54,285 nt of DNA from the NCBI GenBank assembly GCA_001839685.1, contig MLAK01000854.1:1-54285 (forward strand), written 5' to 3'. The notes under the pieces were generated by a model, which was not told the origin of the DNA, made no database searches, and saw only the letters and a program-made list of their open reading frames with translations. The stretch is from Tritrichomonas foetus. Lineage: Eukaryota; Parabasalia; Tritrichomonadida; Tritrichomonadidae. How positions within the stretch are numbered: position 1 is the stretch's first letter; the number at the start of each line of letters is the position of its first letter. Both the position numbers and the translations under genes were made by a program. This document shows positions 29,817 to 40,882 of the stretch, one piece after another.

Positions 29817-32800
29817 ATGAAATTATTTCATTCAGAATATTTTCCAATAATCAAAGATCCAATACTCATGATTTCTCCTGATCCTTCGATTTCGTCGAAA
29901 TCTCAGGAATCAACAAATGCCGAAGAAGAAAACAAAAAGCGAATAGCAATGGGAACAAATGGAATCGTTGTGATGTTTGATCATATCACTCAAAGAGTTC
30001 GACTTCCAGAAATCATCTATTATATTTCAATGCTTTTCGTTATTCTTCAAAGTTTGCAAACTTCACAGTGGCTTCAACATTCAGATATTTGGTTTCCGAC
30101 TGAAACGTCGCCCTATCAAGCTTTCATTAATTATTACTTTTCAATAAGCAATTTCTGTAATTATGTGTTTTATGGGGAATCAATTTTATATACATTTATC
30201 GCATTAACAGTAATATTTATTATTACGTTGGGAATTATCATCATTCAATTGCTTTACTTCAAAAATAAAAGGAGATTTTATATTCCTTCTTTATATCCAA
30301 CTCGTGTTTTTCTTGAATTAGTTCCCTCAATTTTAATTCAACCATTATTTATTATCAGCGGAAATAGCTTTTTATTATGCTTTTCTCTAGTAAGTGATAC
30401 ATCTTTTTATGCAATATTATTAATTTTATCTCTCATTGAAGGAACATTTTTCATGTTTTTGTTTTTGTGTTCGAATATTTTAATTGGTATTTCTGTTTAT
30501 CTTCCAGTATCTCCATTGTCATCATTTGATTTATTTCCGTATCTCCTTTTTGTTTCAACAAGCCCAGTATTTAATTTAGCATCTTATATCTCTTTTCATT
30601 ATCCTGATTGGACAATTTATCCAGTTATTTTGATTCACATGATCTGGTCAGTTTATTTAATCTATCTTTTTTCATTCAGACCATTTTTATCATATTTTAC
30701 CAATTCTATGTTTTTGGGTACAATTACAGCAGCATTTACATTTGATATAGCTCGAATAGTGACATCATATTTACATGATGTTTCTCAAAGATATATGCTC
30801 CTGATATTATTTGTTTTTGGAGTAGTTTCTTATATTTTTGGATTTGTCTTTTTCTATCTCCAAGAAATGTTTGCTGATAAAATTGTTGGTATCAAGAAAA
30901 TCAAGAAAAAGAAAGATTTTCAATTCACTCCCTACATTGATAAAATTGAAAAAGATGATTTGATGGCAGAATTGAGATTAGACAAGAGTGAAAGAAGAGC
31001 TCTGTTTTATTTGGAATATTTTATTCGGAATAATTATTTACCTATGCTAGATGGAACTCTGCATACATATTTGATGGAAAAATATCACTCTAACAAGTTC
31101 GTTATTATTTGTATGAAAACAATGGCTTTCTTTCCATCGTGGTCAAAATTATTAAATAAAGTTACAGCCCAATTTAGCACAAAAAGAGATTTGACTTATG
31201 CTTCACGATTTTTCTTATTTCAAATCAAGAAAGTAAATACAATGAGACAATCATCAACAACAAATTCAACTTCTGATATAATTCGAAATCTGCGTCAATA
31301 TTCAAACGAAGCAGTCATATTACTAAAAGGATTTTGGGAAGTTGAAACTATATCAATTCATTATATCAAGAATTTATCATCAATGCTTAATAAAGCAAAA
31401 TCTCAATGGGAAGAAGCTCGAAGCGATTTTAACAATAATGTTCAATTTCATGAACTATATTCTGAATTTTTACTTGAAGGACCAACAGATTTTGCAGCAG
31501 CAATTCGAGAAAAGCATAAACAAGATATGATAGATTCTGGTTATAACTTTAATGTTGATATATGTTACAGACAATTCATTAGAAGTTTCAATAACTATTT
31601 GAAATTTGAGATAATGGATATTAAAGGCGATTTTAAACAGATTAATGGGAAAAGAAAAGGAAGTTCAATCTCAGGTGGTGATAGTAACAAATTAAATGCC
31701 TCATCATCTGAATCATCAAGCGATATGGATATGGCTATGGAAGAAACCATTGGAAGAACATTAATGACACAGGCTCGGATTCGTCTAGCTTTGCAAAAAG
31801 TCACTAACGATTTGAAAGCTAATTCAACAAATATTTATATCATATCGGCTATCCTTATCATTATATCTGGGATCATAATTTCTTTTGGAGCCTTTTTTAA
31901 TTACCGGAATACTTTTGAAAATACAAAAAATGTTTTAGATCGAATAGAATTAATAAATGAATGTCGCCTCAAAATATATTCGAGTGCGTTAGCTTTACTG
32001 CTTCATTGGGGGGATAAAACAGGAAGTCTTGACAAGGCCAAATTCTTGGTTTTCTATAGTTCACTCGAAAGTGGAATTTCCCCTTATTTTGATCAAAACT
32101 TATCTTGGGATGAGCAAGGGGCAACCTTTTGTCATGATGCTCAGAACGGATTCAATAAAATAATTGAAGAACTTGCTACAATGAGTTACAAAGGTGTTGA
32201 TGTGTATAATTATGCTGCTATTATGTTTGAAGACACTGCAACAATGGCTTTCTGTGATCATGAGAAATATATCATGGAACATCAATCTAATTTGAAATCG
32301 GTTATCTCTTATTTGTTGCTTCTACAAAATATGATGATGGGTATGGTGAATCATCAAATATGGTATAAATCTCACTTGAATTTTTGCACTTATATGGCTA
32401 CAATGAAAAAACTTTATCAATATATGTCAGATCTATGCAGTGAAATAGAGATATCATCAGACAGCATATTAGCTTCAACAGAAAAAGAAACAAATATTGT
32501 CATTATCACCTTTCCGGTTGCATTTTTTGTATTTGCTCTCTTCTTTACATTTCTTTCAATTTGCTTATACGTGAAGGAAGCAAAAACATTTTTGAAACTA
32601 TTACATGCTTTACCACTTGATGTGAAACAGCATGCAGCATTACGAATTGGCAAAAAGTCAATAGATAAGGGTGATGAACATGTAAAGCATGCAACTCATA
32701 TAAAAAATGTACATAATATTTCAATATTTTACTGGATAGGCTTGGTTTTAATCTTATTTATTTATAGTGGAATTTTTGCATTACAAATCTACAATTTGAA

Positions 32801-34589
32801 AAAAACCAATCGTAAATATCAGGCTATGAATTCATGGCTATCTAATGCTCGGATAAGAAAATCATTGGTTGTTGAAATTGCCTTTTGGACATATCAAACA
32901 ATATTCATGTTGAATCCATATGTTAAAAACACTACATATTTCACCATCAGGGAAACATCAAAAATTGTCATTGATAATGTAAATAAATTAGCTCTTGTTA
33001 CAAGCGCTTTACTTGATGGAGATACAGAATTTGGCTCAACTGTAGGAATAGATGAAGAAATTGACCATCTAACATTTGAAGAAAAGTGCGAAGCTAACGT
33101 TTCTGAATATGGATTCCACGAAAATTATAGGTGCGCATCTATTCAGACCATGCTCACATATTTTACAAATCACATAAGAGAAAGACTATTAAATGTTGAA
33201 CAATATAATGGTGTTGTTTTTTCAGATGAAGTAGTTCAGCTTTTGCATATGGTATCATCTCATCTTGTTCCTGATCTCATCACAATAGATCAAAAATTTG
33301 ATCATTTCGCGGCAAATCTCAATATTGATTTCCAAAATAATCATACATTATTTTTACTAGGTGAATTATTTGCAATATTTTTATTCTCTACTATATTTAT
33401 GTTTTATTTCAGAATGTTAAATCAATGCTATCAATTAATTTTGGTTTTACTCCGACAAATTTCCCCAATTTCTATTGTTGCACAAGAAAATTTAGTAAAT
33501 TATTTATTAAATTGGAATAAGACTTCCAATAATTCGGTTATGTCAATAGGCCAAGGAATTATTCATAACTCAAACGATGGTGTTATTTGCCTTGATATAA
33601 ATGGAATAATAGAAATTGTTAATCCAGCTATTACTAAAATGCTTGGATTCTCACCAGAACAATTACTCGGTCAAAATCTCGAAACTATTTTACCATCAAA
33701 TACTAAAGATGAACTCGTGAATCAATTGATACTTATGAAAAATAATCAATCTTCTCTCACTTATGAAGGACATACAGATTGTGTAACAGATGATGAAAAT
33801 GCTCTTTCATGTGCCATCACGATTCTTGGTATCACGAGTAATGATAACCAAATAAGTTCTTTTGTTGTAATTTTGAGAGATGAAACCGATTTGCTTGAAC
33901 AACAAAATGAAGCTGAGCAGGCTAAACAATCAAGTGAAAGATTACTTTATCAAATATTACCTCGAGACATTGTTTTTAGATTAAATCAAGGTGAAAAAGA
34001 TATCTCATTTTCTGTTCCGAGTGCTTCAATTATGTTCATAGATATTGTGAAGTTTAGTGATTATGCAGCAGGATTATCACCACAAGAAATCATGGGGAAC
34101 TTATCATTAATATTTGCTGGGTTTGATGAAACCATTAAAGGTTATGATTCACTTATTAAAATAAAACTCATTGGTGATGTTTATATGTGTGCTGGTGGTT
34201 TATTTACACCTGATGATCCACCAGTTGTTCATGCTGAACAAATTGTCAAATTTGGTCTTGATGCACTTCAAATTTTAGAAGAGACGAATGTTAAATTGAA
34301 CGCAGTTTTGAATGTACGAATTGGTGTAAATACAGGAGGACCTTTAATTGCAGGTGTATTAGGAACAGATAAGCCTACCTTCGATATTATTGGTGATCCA
34401 ATCAATATTGCTGCAAGATTGCAATCGACTGATATTCCAGGAAACATTCAAATTAGCCAGGAAACATATGATCTTATAAGCGAACTAGATTTCCATATAG
34501 AATCAAGAGGAGAAGTGTTTTTGAAAGGAAAAGGAAACAGTCCTGCTTATTTAGTATCACCTTCCAATACAAATATGTCTTTACAATGA
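29817..34589 (+). CDS. Multi-span adenylyl cyclase with PAS domain
   Basis: 1590 residues. An N-terminal block of about seven to eight membrane spans (about 60-345) is followed by a cytosolic region to about 670. Two large loops are bounded by spans at about 673-695 / 892-918 and 969-990 / 1178-1198. Then come a PAS domain (about 1241-1355, with the GVICLDINGIIEIVNPA core) and a class III cyclase domain (about 1395-1585). Both metal-binding aspartates are present (FIDIVKFS and IGDVYM). Adenine-specific residues are also present: Lys in IKIKLIGD and Asp in TFDIIGD. The transition-state pair is Asn and Arg in INIAAR. All of this lies in one chain, so it should work as a homodimer making cAMP from ATP. 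The paired large loops suggest an extracellular sensor. Such proteins are a large trichomonad family. Confidence 0.9.
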   Translation: MKLFHSEYFPIIKDPILMISPDPSISSKSQESTNAEEENKKRIAMGTNGIVVMFDHITQRVRLPEIIYYISMLFVILQSLQTSQWLQHSDIWFPTETSPYQAFINYYFSISNFCNYVFYGESILYTFIALTVIFIITLGIIIIQLLYFKNKRRFYIPSLYPTRVFLELVPSILIQPLFIISGNSFLLCFSLVSDTSFYAILLILSLIEGTFFMFLFLCSNILIGISVYLPVSPLSSFDLFPYLLFVSTSPVFNLASYISFHYPDWTIYPVILIHMIWSVYLIYLFSFRPFLSYFTNSMFLGTITAAFTFDIARIVTSYLHDVSQRYMLLILFVFGVVSYIFGFVFFYLQEMFADKIVGIKKIKKKKDFQFTPYIDKIEKDDLMAELRLDKSERRALFYLEYFIRNNYLPMLDGTLHTYLMEKYHSNKFVIICMKTMAFFPSWSKLLNKVTAQFSTKRDLTYASRFFLFQIKKVNTMRQSSTTNSTSDIIRNLRQYSNEAVILLKGFWEVETISIHYIKNLSSMLNKAKSQWEEARSDFNNNVQFHELYSEFLLEGPTDFAAAIREKHKQDMIDSGYNFNVDICYRQFIRSFNNYLKFEIMDIKGDFKQINGKRKGSSISGGDSNKLNASSSESSSDMDMAMEETIGRTLMTQARIRLALQKVTNDLKANSTNIYIISAILIIISGIIISFGAFFNYRNTFENTKNVLDRIELINECRLKIYSSALALLLHWGDKTGSLDKAKFLVFYSSLESGISPYFDQNLSWDEQGATFCHDAQNGFNKIIEELATMSYKGVDVYNYAAIMFEDTATMAFCDHEKYIMEHQSNLKSVISYLLLLQNMMMGMVNHQIWYKSHLNFCTYMATMKKLYQYMSDLCSEIEISSDSILASTEKETNIVIITFPVAFFVFALFFTFLSICLYVKEAKTFLKLLHALPLDVKQHAALRIGKKSIDKGDEHVKHATHIKNVHNISIFYWIGLVLILFIYSGIFALQIYNLKKTNRKYQAMNSWLSNARIRKSLVVEIAFWTYQTIFMLNPYVKNTTYFTIRETSKIVIDNVNKLALVTSALLDGDTEFGSTVGIDEEIDHLTFEEKCEANVSEYGFHENYRCASIQTMLTYFTNHIRERLLNVEQYNGVVFSDEVVQLLHMVSSHLVPDLITIDQKFDHFAANLNIDFQNNHTLFLLGELFAIFLFSTIFMFYFRMLNQCYQLILVLLRQISPISIVAQENLVNYLLNWNKTSNNSVMSIGQGIIHNSNDGVICLDINGIIEIVNPAITKMLGFSPEQLLGQNLETILPSNTKDELVNQLILMKNNQSSLTYEGHTDCVTDDENALSCAITILGITSNDNQISSFVVILRDETDLLEQQNEAEQAKQSSERLLYQILPRDIVFRLNQGEKDISFSVPSASIMFIDIVKFSDYAAGLSPQEIMGNLSLIFAGFDETIKGYDSLIKIKLIGDVYMCAGGLFTPDDPPVVHAEQIVKFGLDALQILEETNVKLNAVLNVRIGVNTGGPLIAGVLGTDKPTFDIIGDPINIAARLQSTDIPGNIQISQETYDLISELDFHIESRGEVFLKGKGNSPAYLVSPSNTNMSLQ

Positions 34590-35458
34590 ATGATTACGGA
34601 TCAGGCGTTAGTGGGCATGAGAAGACATAAGTTTATCTTTTCTCATTCTTCTTCATATTCTTATTTGTATCTTATTATTATTAGTATTGTTGTTTAAATT
34701 TGTATATTAGATATTTTTTTATGAATAAAAAATCATGAAAACAATTAAGTTTTTTTTCCCCCTTTCGAGGATATAGATAATATATATATAATATCTTTTC
34801 ATGTTCACTGCATTAGTTATGAAACTTAGGCTAGGTTTCATCTGTGATATGATAATAGATCGATAGAATTTTTTGGAACATCACTTTTTTAGGTTAATGT
34901 AGAGATAACAATACTTTAGCTTTTACGATGATTAGTCATTTACTATTTTCAGAAACCATAATATTTTAGGGTGAGGGACAACAGAAAAAAACTATGATGA
35001 ATAATTGGTCGCATTCAAAAATTTGAGAAGCATTGAAAAGTTTACAATTCATAAGAAAAATCCAATTGATCACTTCACATATTTTTTAAAGAAATTGATT
35101 TGATTTTCCTCTCAATTTGATCTTGGTGAAAAAATAAAGAAACAATTCACGTGGAAATTTTATCATCAGATCTAAATATACACATAATTCTCTGTTTTTA
35201 TTTTATATTATAACATTAGCATAAATTCATTTGTGCATAATTTGTTGAATCCTTTGATGGATTGAGATAAACAAGGAAATGAATTGGATACCAAAAATTC
35301 GATAAAAAAGTGAAATTCTTGAATGTGGACATTCAAATAAATTCGAAAATCATATTGAATGAATATAGATGATTTTCAGAGAACTCTGAAAAGTGGTTAC
35401 ATAAAAATAATAAATAAATAAAATTATAAATTCGTTGAAATCACAAACAAACACAAAA
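34590..35458. other. Intergenic spacer, AT-rich
   Basis: 869 bases between two plus-strand genes. A TA-rich microsatellite lies at about 34778-34795. The downstream gene's initiator is at the right end. No gene or RNA is visible. Confidence 0.5.
35441..35446 (+). promoter_or_regulatory. Initiator-like element of the pseudokinase gene
   Basis: TCACAA, with the candidate +1 A at 35443, 16 bases before the ATG at 35459. The fit to the trichomonad initiator is good. It lies downstream of the alternative TTG at 35435, which argues against that TTG as the start. Confidence 0.45.
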
Positions 35459-36460
35459 ATGCAATTCCGCTCACTTCTTCGTGATAGCAATGAGTTCACT
35501 CTTTCAGAAAAAGTCCTAAGTACTGACGAAGATCGACACACTCTGATTCAAGTCGTTGATCAAAAAAATCAAACAACCTTGATCAGAGCTGACACGAAAC
35601 TCACCAACGTTTTTGATAAGCAAGATTTGATGATCCACCAATTAATTCACTTTCCAGTTGTTGTTGCCGAATTGAGTTGCCTATCGAAATCTGACGAAGG
35701 AAAAAAGTTCGTTTACTACAAAAGCACAGCTGAGAAAAAGTTAAGTTCTGTTGTTGATCGTTTTCTTGCAGGTGAAAATGTTGAAGGGTATAATCCAACT
35801 GCCCGTTTAAAAATTATTTATGGCGTCGCTTCATTTTTCAGATTGCTTGAAATTTTGAACATCAGCACAATCAAATTTTCAATTAATGATATCTTTATTG
35901 ATTCCAACCTTGAACCAAAAATTATTGGTTTACACAATTTCTTTCCAGTCGATTTCAAAGATCAAATAGATATTCTATCAGTAGAACTTTCTGAACAAGA
36001 TTCATCAAATTCTCTTGCACCAGCTGAGCTGACAAACGGCGAAAACAATCACTTTTCAACTGCTATACTCTCATTTTTCTTTGGAATGATAATCTATCAG
36101 ATGTACAATAAAGAAACCAACAGGTTTGTTGATAATCCGCGCGAAATTAATGGCGCTTTCAAATGCTTCATGGCAATGAAAAATGGTGCTGTTTTAGTGA
36201 AAGGCGAGAAGATGCCAGAACAGCTTTATGAATTGTACAAAATGTGTTTTGATTTCGAACCAGAAAATAGACCAAGATTTGACGAAATTTTGAAAGTGCT
36301 TGAGAATGAGAACTTTTTAGAAAATGTGGATAGAACGAGTTTTAACGAATATAAAGCCAGACTGGATAGTTCCAACCCAATCCTTGTTTATCATTCAGCA
36401 TTTGATCAAGAATTAGATGATGAACAGTTCCTTGATCTTCCAATATTGGTTTTCAAATAA
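35459..36460 (+). CDS. Protein pseudokinase
   Basis: 333 residues with the outline of a kinase domain but none of its catalytic motifs. Where HRDxKPxN is expected the sequence reads IKFSINDIFID. Where DFG is expected it reads IIGLHNF. The APE position is LAPAEL. The C-lobe is well kept (FFFGMIIYQMY, then CFDFEPENRPRFDEIL with the conserved Arg). No convincing Gly-rich loop or VAIK lysine is visible. The product should be a scaffold or allosteric partner rather than an enzyme. The frame opens at a TTG, but the ATG at 35459 follows an initiator-like motif. Convergent with the SAPS gene. Confidence 0.75.
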   Translation: MQFRSLLRDSNEFTLSEKVLSTDEDRHTLIQVVDQKNQTTLIRADTKLTNVFDKQDLMIHQLIHFPVVVAELSCLSKSDEGKKFVYYKSTAEKKLSSVVDRFLAGENVEGYNPTARLKIIYGVASFFRLLEILNISTIKFSINDIFIDSNLEPKIIGLHNFFPVDFKDQIDILSVELSEQDSSNSLAPAELTNGENNHFSTAILSFFFGMIIYQMYNKETNRFVDNPREINGAFKCFMAMKNGAVLVKGEKMPEQLYELYKMCFDFEPENRPRFDEILKVLENENFLENVDRTSFNEYKARLDSSNPILVYHSAFDQELDDEQFLDLPILVFK

Positions 36461-36843
36461 AACTGGGAATTGACATTAGTCATCTTTAATTAAATTCATA
36501 GAAAAATAAACTAAAAAAATATAATTTTAATTGTGATTTTAACGATGATTTATCTATTTGACATTCTTTTATAGTGAAAATAATATCTCATGAAATAAAC
36601 AAGATAAGAGTCGAATAAATATAATAATAAAAAAATATCATTCATTGAAGTATTTAATAAAATAAGCAAAAGTAAAAACACAACAATTTAAATCAAAGTT
36701 TGTAACAGACAGTAACAACAATTTCAACCCAAGGTAAACAATCGCTTTTTTTTATTCCCCCGAATTCTATCTTTGCATTTCAGAAGAATTCCTTTTATTT
36801 CCTTTTTCTATCTTTTAAAAAAATCCGCAAACAGGTTTAAAGC
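36461..36843. other. Convergent intergenic region
   Basis: 383 bases between convergent 3' ends, AT-rich, with no visible gene or repeat of note. Confidence 0.5.
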
Positions 36844-39666
36844 TTAAGTGTTACTGTGTCTCTGCCTAAGATTGGCTGGAAGATCCGCAAGTGACGCCAT
36901 TCCTCCATCATGTCTCCTTGTTCCTCTCCTTTGAATTCGTGGAATCTGAATTACCCCACCGGCACCAAACGATGGAATTTTGTCATTATTTAATTTTTCA
37001 TTATTTACAGATGAAGTCTCGCCTAGGCCAAAATGACGGGGAATATATTCGAAGTTATCAAACGATTCAAATTTCTTTGTTTGTTTGGTGAGAGGACTGG
37101 TTTGAGATTGACCATCATCATTGCATGAAAAGTTCGGATTGTTCCAATTTGGCCCACAGAAACGAGGATCCCATGACATTGACTTTTTCGGGAGTTGATC
37201 TTGTTCAGCCCCATCAATATCAATTTCAAGGTCATCATTTTTCTCATCATCATCGTTAATTCGGCTGTCACTGCTTGATATAATTTTTGTGTAGTTTCTA
37301 GAAAAAGTTTTTGGGAAACTCGAATTATTATCATCGGCAAAATCAGAATTTTCAACTTTTTTCTCATCATTCTTTGGGAATTTGCTTTCATATTCACTGC
37401 TGACACCCTTTGCGTCATATTCATAACATTGATCCGCATTATTTTCGAGAAGAGTTTCGTTCTCAATTTTCATATTACAATTCATGTTTGGATTTTCGTT
37501 TGAGATGCTTGGGATTGTTTGGATTTCATTTCCTTCTTCTTCTTCAGGCGATATTCCATCATCGTTATCATCTGAGTATGAGCCTGATCCAGAGTAAGAA
37601 TAATCATTTTCATCACAACGAGTATTTATTTGTGATCTGGTGTAATCTCCACTTTTTGATTTTTCAATGATTGCTTTAATGTTGGCAATAGTTGTATCTG
37701 GCCTTGGTGTTCCAATATAGCCAAAATCATCTTCGGAATCGGTATCAGTTGCAAATTTGTTTGGATAACTACCTCCATAGAGGGTTGTAACTTTCTTTAT
37801 ATGGGGTAAAAATACGTCATTTTTATATAAATGCCATTCTTCACTATTCAATTGTGGGATAGATTCAGGTGATCTTTCATTCAATGTCTTTATGAGTTCA
37901 GTAATATGACCGTTTGCCTTTGTCAAAGTTTTACAGTGCATTACAGAATCAAGCATCTTCGTTTCTTCGATCAATTTAACCAGTTCTTCGTCTTCCATAT
38001 CTTTTACACATTCAAGAATTGCATTCGAAACAAAAGTTGAAGTTTCTCCACGCAAAAAGCTAGGAAATAGTTTGAAAGTCCGCTTACTATAAATTTTTAA
38101 GAGACACGCTTGTCTAAAATCGAGCGGCGAGTCAATGAAATCAAATTTATCTTCAAAATCATCAACAACACGCAGTGCTTCTTTGTATTGGACACACAGT
38201 GGATTAAAAGTAATTCTAGGGCTGTTGTGTCTAGATATTTGATGCGGATATGAATCAGAATGATTTTGGCTCATTGTTGAATTTGGATTCTGGCTTGTGT
38301 CATTATAATGAAAATTTTTGGAAACTTCAGGTGATTGATTCGATTGTAGATTCGTAAAATCAATTTTTGGAATTTCTGGAGTTGAGAAAGGATGGACACC
38401 TCTTACATTTTTGTTTTCATATTGTTGACTTTCATCTTTGTTGTTTTGTGTTTTTTCAATTTGTTTTTCATTTTTATCATCTTCAACATTGTTGGTATCA
38501 ATGCTTTTCTCATTCTCTTTTTCATTTCCATGAATTAATTCATTTTCATTATCTTTTTCTTGTTCATTATCTTTTTCATTTTCATTATCTTTTTCTTGCT
38601 CATTATTTTTTTCTTGTTCATTACATTTTTCTTGTTCATTACATTTTTCTTGTTCATTACATTTTTCTTGCTCATTACATTTTTCTTGCTCATTATCTTT
38701 TTCATTAATTATTTCACTATCTTTTTCATTTCCATTAATTGATTCATTTTCATTATCTTTTTCATTCGTTATTTCATTTTCAGTTTCTTTGTGATTTTCT
38801 GTTTCAGTTTCATTTTCTTTGTTATTGATTTTGCTTTCTATGTCAGCATCAACTTTGGTCTCGCTGGATGTGCTTTCGTGTGAAAGAAGAAATATTCGAA
38901 TGTGATCGATCGCAGTTCGAGCAACTTCAAGGGCGGCAATTGATACAGAAAGGCGACCGTTATTTCCTGATGCAATTTTCATTAATTTAGCAATGTGTGA
39001 AGGCGTTGCGATCGCTGAAAGAAATTTATCAACATATTTTTGTTTCTTCAGGAGAGATTTGAGGATTGCAAATCCAAAAAATGCGTTTTCTGTATTCACT
39101 TCACATTGTTCAATTATATTGTCAATCATTTCTGTCAGCGGAAAAGAAACTTTTTCAAAGTTCTGATAATATTTTCTCATAAGCGATTTGAGAAGTTTTG
39201 CATAAGACAAAATGCTGATATTTTCACACAGGAAGGCGAAAAGACCGGGAATTTTTTCAATATATTGACCTGTTGTTGATATTACTAAATATTTCACTAT
39301 TCGCGCAAAATAGCCAGAAACCTTACTATTCAAATTATTCTGAGAGTTCTTTGGATTTACAAAATCATTCAAATAGCGACAAATTTCTTCATTTTCAATA
39401 TTTCGATGTCGAACAGATTCGATCTGACAGGTCATGATTTGCGTCAGCGGGACTGTAAGCTGTTTGAAATTCGAATCGGTGAAGTGAGTTGTCGTTAGCA
39501 AGAAATCTAATAGTTGCTTCATTATTTCATTCGAGAATAAAAAATCGAGAAGCTCGGGAACGGAATTTCGAAAAGCTGATTGAAAATGCTGGCACTTGAC
39601 AACATCCCAAACGGTGACATTCTCGCTCTGAAGGAATGCAATAATCGATTCCCCAGGAGTTGTCAT
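36844..39666 (-). CDS. SAPS-domain protein (PP6 regulatory subunit-like)
   Basis: 940 residues. The N-terminal part matches the SAPS/SIT4-associated family that binds the PP6 (Sit4) catalytic subunit. It has LLDFLFSNEIMKQLLDFLL, then a helix ending CQIESVRHRN, and SKVSGYFARIVKYLV where the family has LAGYFSKVL. The SAPS helices continue past residue 250. A glutamate/asparagine-rich insert (about 265-400) contains a hexapeptide repeat, NEQEKC. Helical SAPS-like sequence resumes at about 490-620 (FRQACLLKIY), so the insert interrupts the domain. The C-terminus is acidic and disordered. Its role is inferred to be targeting PP6-type phosphatase. A TCATTA initiator lies just before the ATG. Confidence 0.75.
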   Translation of the reverse strand: MTTPGESIIAFLQSENVTVWDVVKCQHFQSAFRNSVPELLDFLFSNEIMKQLLDFLLTTTHFTDSNFKQLTVPLTQIMTCQIESVRHRNIENEEICRYLNDFVNPKNSQNNLNSKVSGYFARIVKYLVISTTGQYIEKIPGLFAFLCENISILSYAKLLKSLMRKYYQNFEKVSFPLTEMIDNIIEQCEVNTENAFFGFAILKSLLKKQKYVDKFLSAIATPSHIAKLMKIASGNNGRLSVSIAALEVARTAIDHIRIFLLSHESTSSETKVDADIESKINNKENETETENHKETENEITNEKDNENESINGNEKDSEIINEKDNEQEKCNEQEKCNEQEKCNEQEKCNEQEKNNEQEKDNENEKDNEQEKDNENELIHGNEKENEKSIDTNNVEDDKNEKQIEKTQNNKDESQQYENKNVRGVHPFSTPEIPKIDFTNLQSNQSPEVSKNFHYNDTSQNPNSTMSQNHSDSYPHQISRHNSPRITFNPLCVQYKEALRVVDDFEDKFDFIDSPLDFRQACLLKIYSKRTFKLFPSFLRGETSTFVSNAILECVKDMEDEELVKLIEETKMLDSVMHCKTLTKANGHITELIKTLNERSPESIPQLNSEEWHLYKNDVFLPHIKKVTTLYGGSYPNKFATDTDSEDDFGYIGTPRPDTTIANIKAIIEKSKSGDYTRSQINTRCDENDYSYSGSGSYSDDNDDGISPEEEEGNEIQTIPSISNENPNMNCNMKIENETLLENNADQCYEYDAKGVSSEYESKFPKNDEKKVENSDFADDNNSSFPKTFSRNYTKIISSSDSRINDDDEKNDDLEIDIDGAEQDQLPKKSMSWDPRFCGPNWNNPNFSCNDDGQSQTSPLTKQTKKFESFDNFEYIPRHFGLGETSSVNNEKLNNDKIPSFGAGGVIQIPRIQRRGTRRHDGGMASLADLPANLRQRHSNT
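38550..38735 (-). repeat. 18-bp coding minisatellite (NEQEKC/D hexapeptides)
   Basis: The plus-strand unit is near TTCATTACATTTTTCTTG. Five copies read NEQEKC or its near form, and diverged flanking copies read NEQEKD and NENEKD. All keep the reading frame of the SAPS gene. The cysteine-containing copies are the most uniform, so they expanded most recently. Confidence 0.85.
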
Positions 39667-39672
39667 TAATGA
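39667..39672 (-). promoter_or_regulatory. Initiator-like element of the SAPS gene
   Basis: TCATTA on the minus strand, with the candidate +1 A at 39670, four bases before the ATG at 39666. The motif is a full match. The leader would be very short, which is within the trichomonad range. Confidence 0.45.
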
Positions 39673-40882
39673 TCTTTTTCTGTTGTTATCTGGTTAATTA
39701 CACGAAAACTTTTTATAATAGTATAATATCTTTTTCAATATAATATGAAACTTTTTGATTCATGATATTTTTCAGAGAATTATATAGTATTGAATGCAAA
39801 TATCATCAATTGATTTTTTTCCCTACTTCTGGGAAAATTAATTCCCATTCGATCAATTATTGTGTCTTACCATACATCAATTAAACTGTAGTATGTGTTT
39901 TTAGTATCAGATTTCCGAGGTCATTTTTTCCACATAAATTATTAATTGTAAATTGAAAAAGTTGGTTTTTTTTGAGGGATATTCAATGCTATTTTTTGAA
40001 TGGTTTGTCTGCAATAGAAATAACAATACACTGGGAGATCATAAATAAAATGTAGAATCTGAAAATATTTTCAAGATGTCAAAAATGAATCATAGGTTTA
40101 TTTATAGTAGATTAGGGAATATTCGGAATTTTTATTGAGATATACGGGAAAAATAAAATTTGATAGATTCCGTTAAATTAACGTGTTCTAACGTTTTTTG
40201 GTGACATGGCAATTCGCCACTTGTAGAATCTCTCATTATGGAAATTGATAGTTGATGGAATTTATTTAAAGAAAGTGATGAGTAATTTCTAAGAAAAGAA
40301 TCATTCTGGTTTTGAAAGGTGAATCTTCAAATTCTTATAATTTCAATACTTCTCATTTTTACCAAGATAATTGATTTATAATCATAGAAATATTCGTAAA
40401 ATCTCAAGAATAACAAAATTGAGTCGAATTGAAAGTATGTGATGAAATGAAAATAATTGATTTTTCTTACCAAATTAATAGTATTTAGATAGGAAGGGGT
40501 GATTTTCTTTGTTATTATTTACTCTCTATTGATTCTAAACTATGTAGTTATATTATTCATTACCATTCCAATGTTGAAGAATTCGTCATTATCTCTCTTC
40601 TAACTAAATTCGCCAAAAAATGAAAATCAAATAAATAAAGAAAAATTCATATTTAAAGTTTACAAACATAAACACATACAAAGAAATAGACGCCGCATTT
40701 CTTACCAATTCACGGAATAAACAAAAAACTTCCACTCAAATCATTTTTTTTTTTTTTGATTTTTCTTGATTTTATTTGATGTTGTTGTTAGTCCAAAAAA
40801 AAAATCGACAGAAAGCCTAATAGAAATAGAAAATCCAATATAAATAAGCCAAAAACAAGCAAAATAAAGATATGATTTCAAA
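39667..40882. other. Intergenic spacer, AT-rich
   Basis: 1216 bases between two minus-strand genes. T-runs and A-runs are common, and a run of about 15 T lies at about 40744-40758. I looked for tRNA boxes and coding frames and saw none. Confidence 0.5.

Noticed and set aside
38367..38742. Phe/His-rich plus-strand frames opposite the SAPS gene
   Set aside because: They are antisense readings of the Glu-rich coding repeat.
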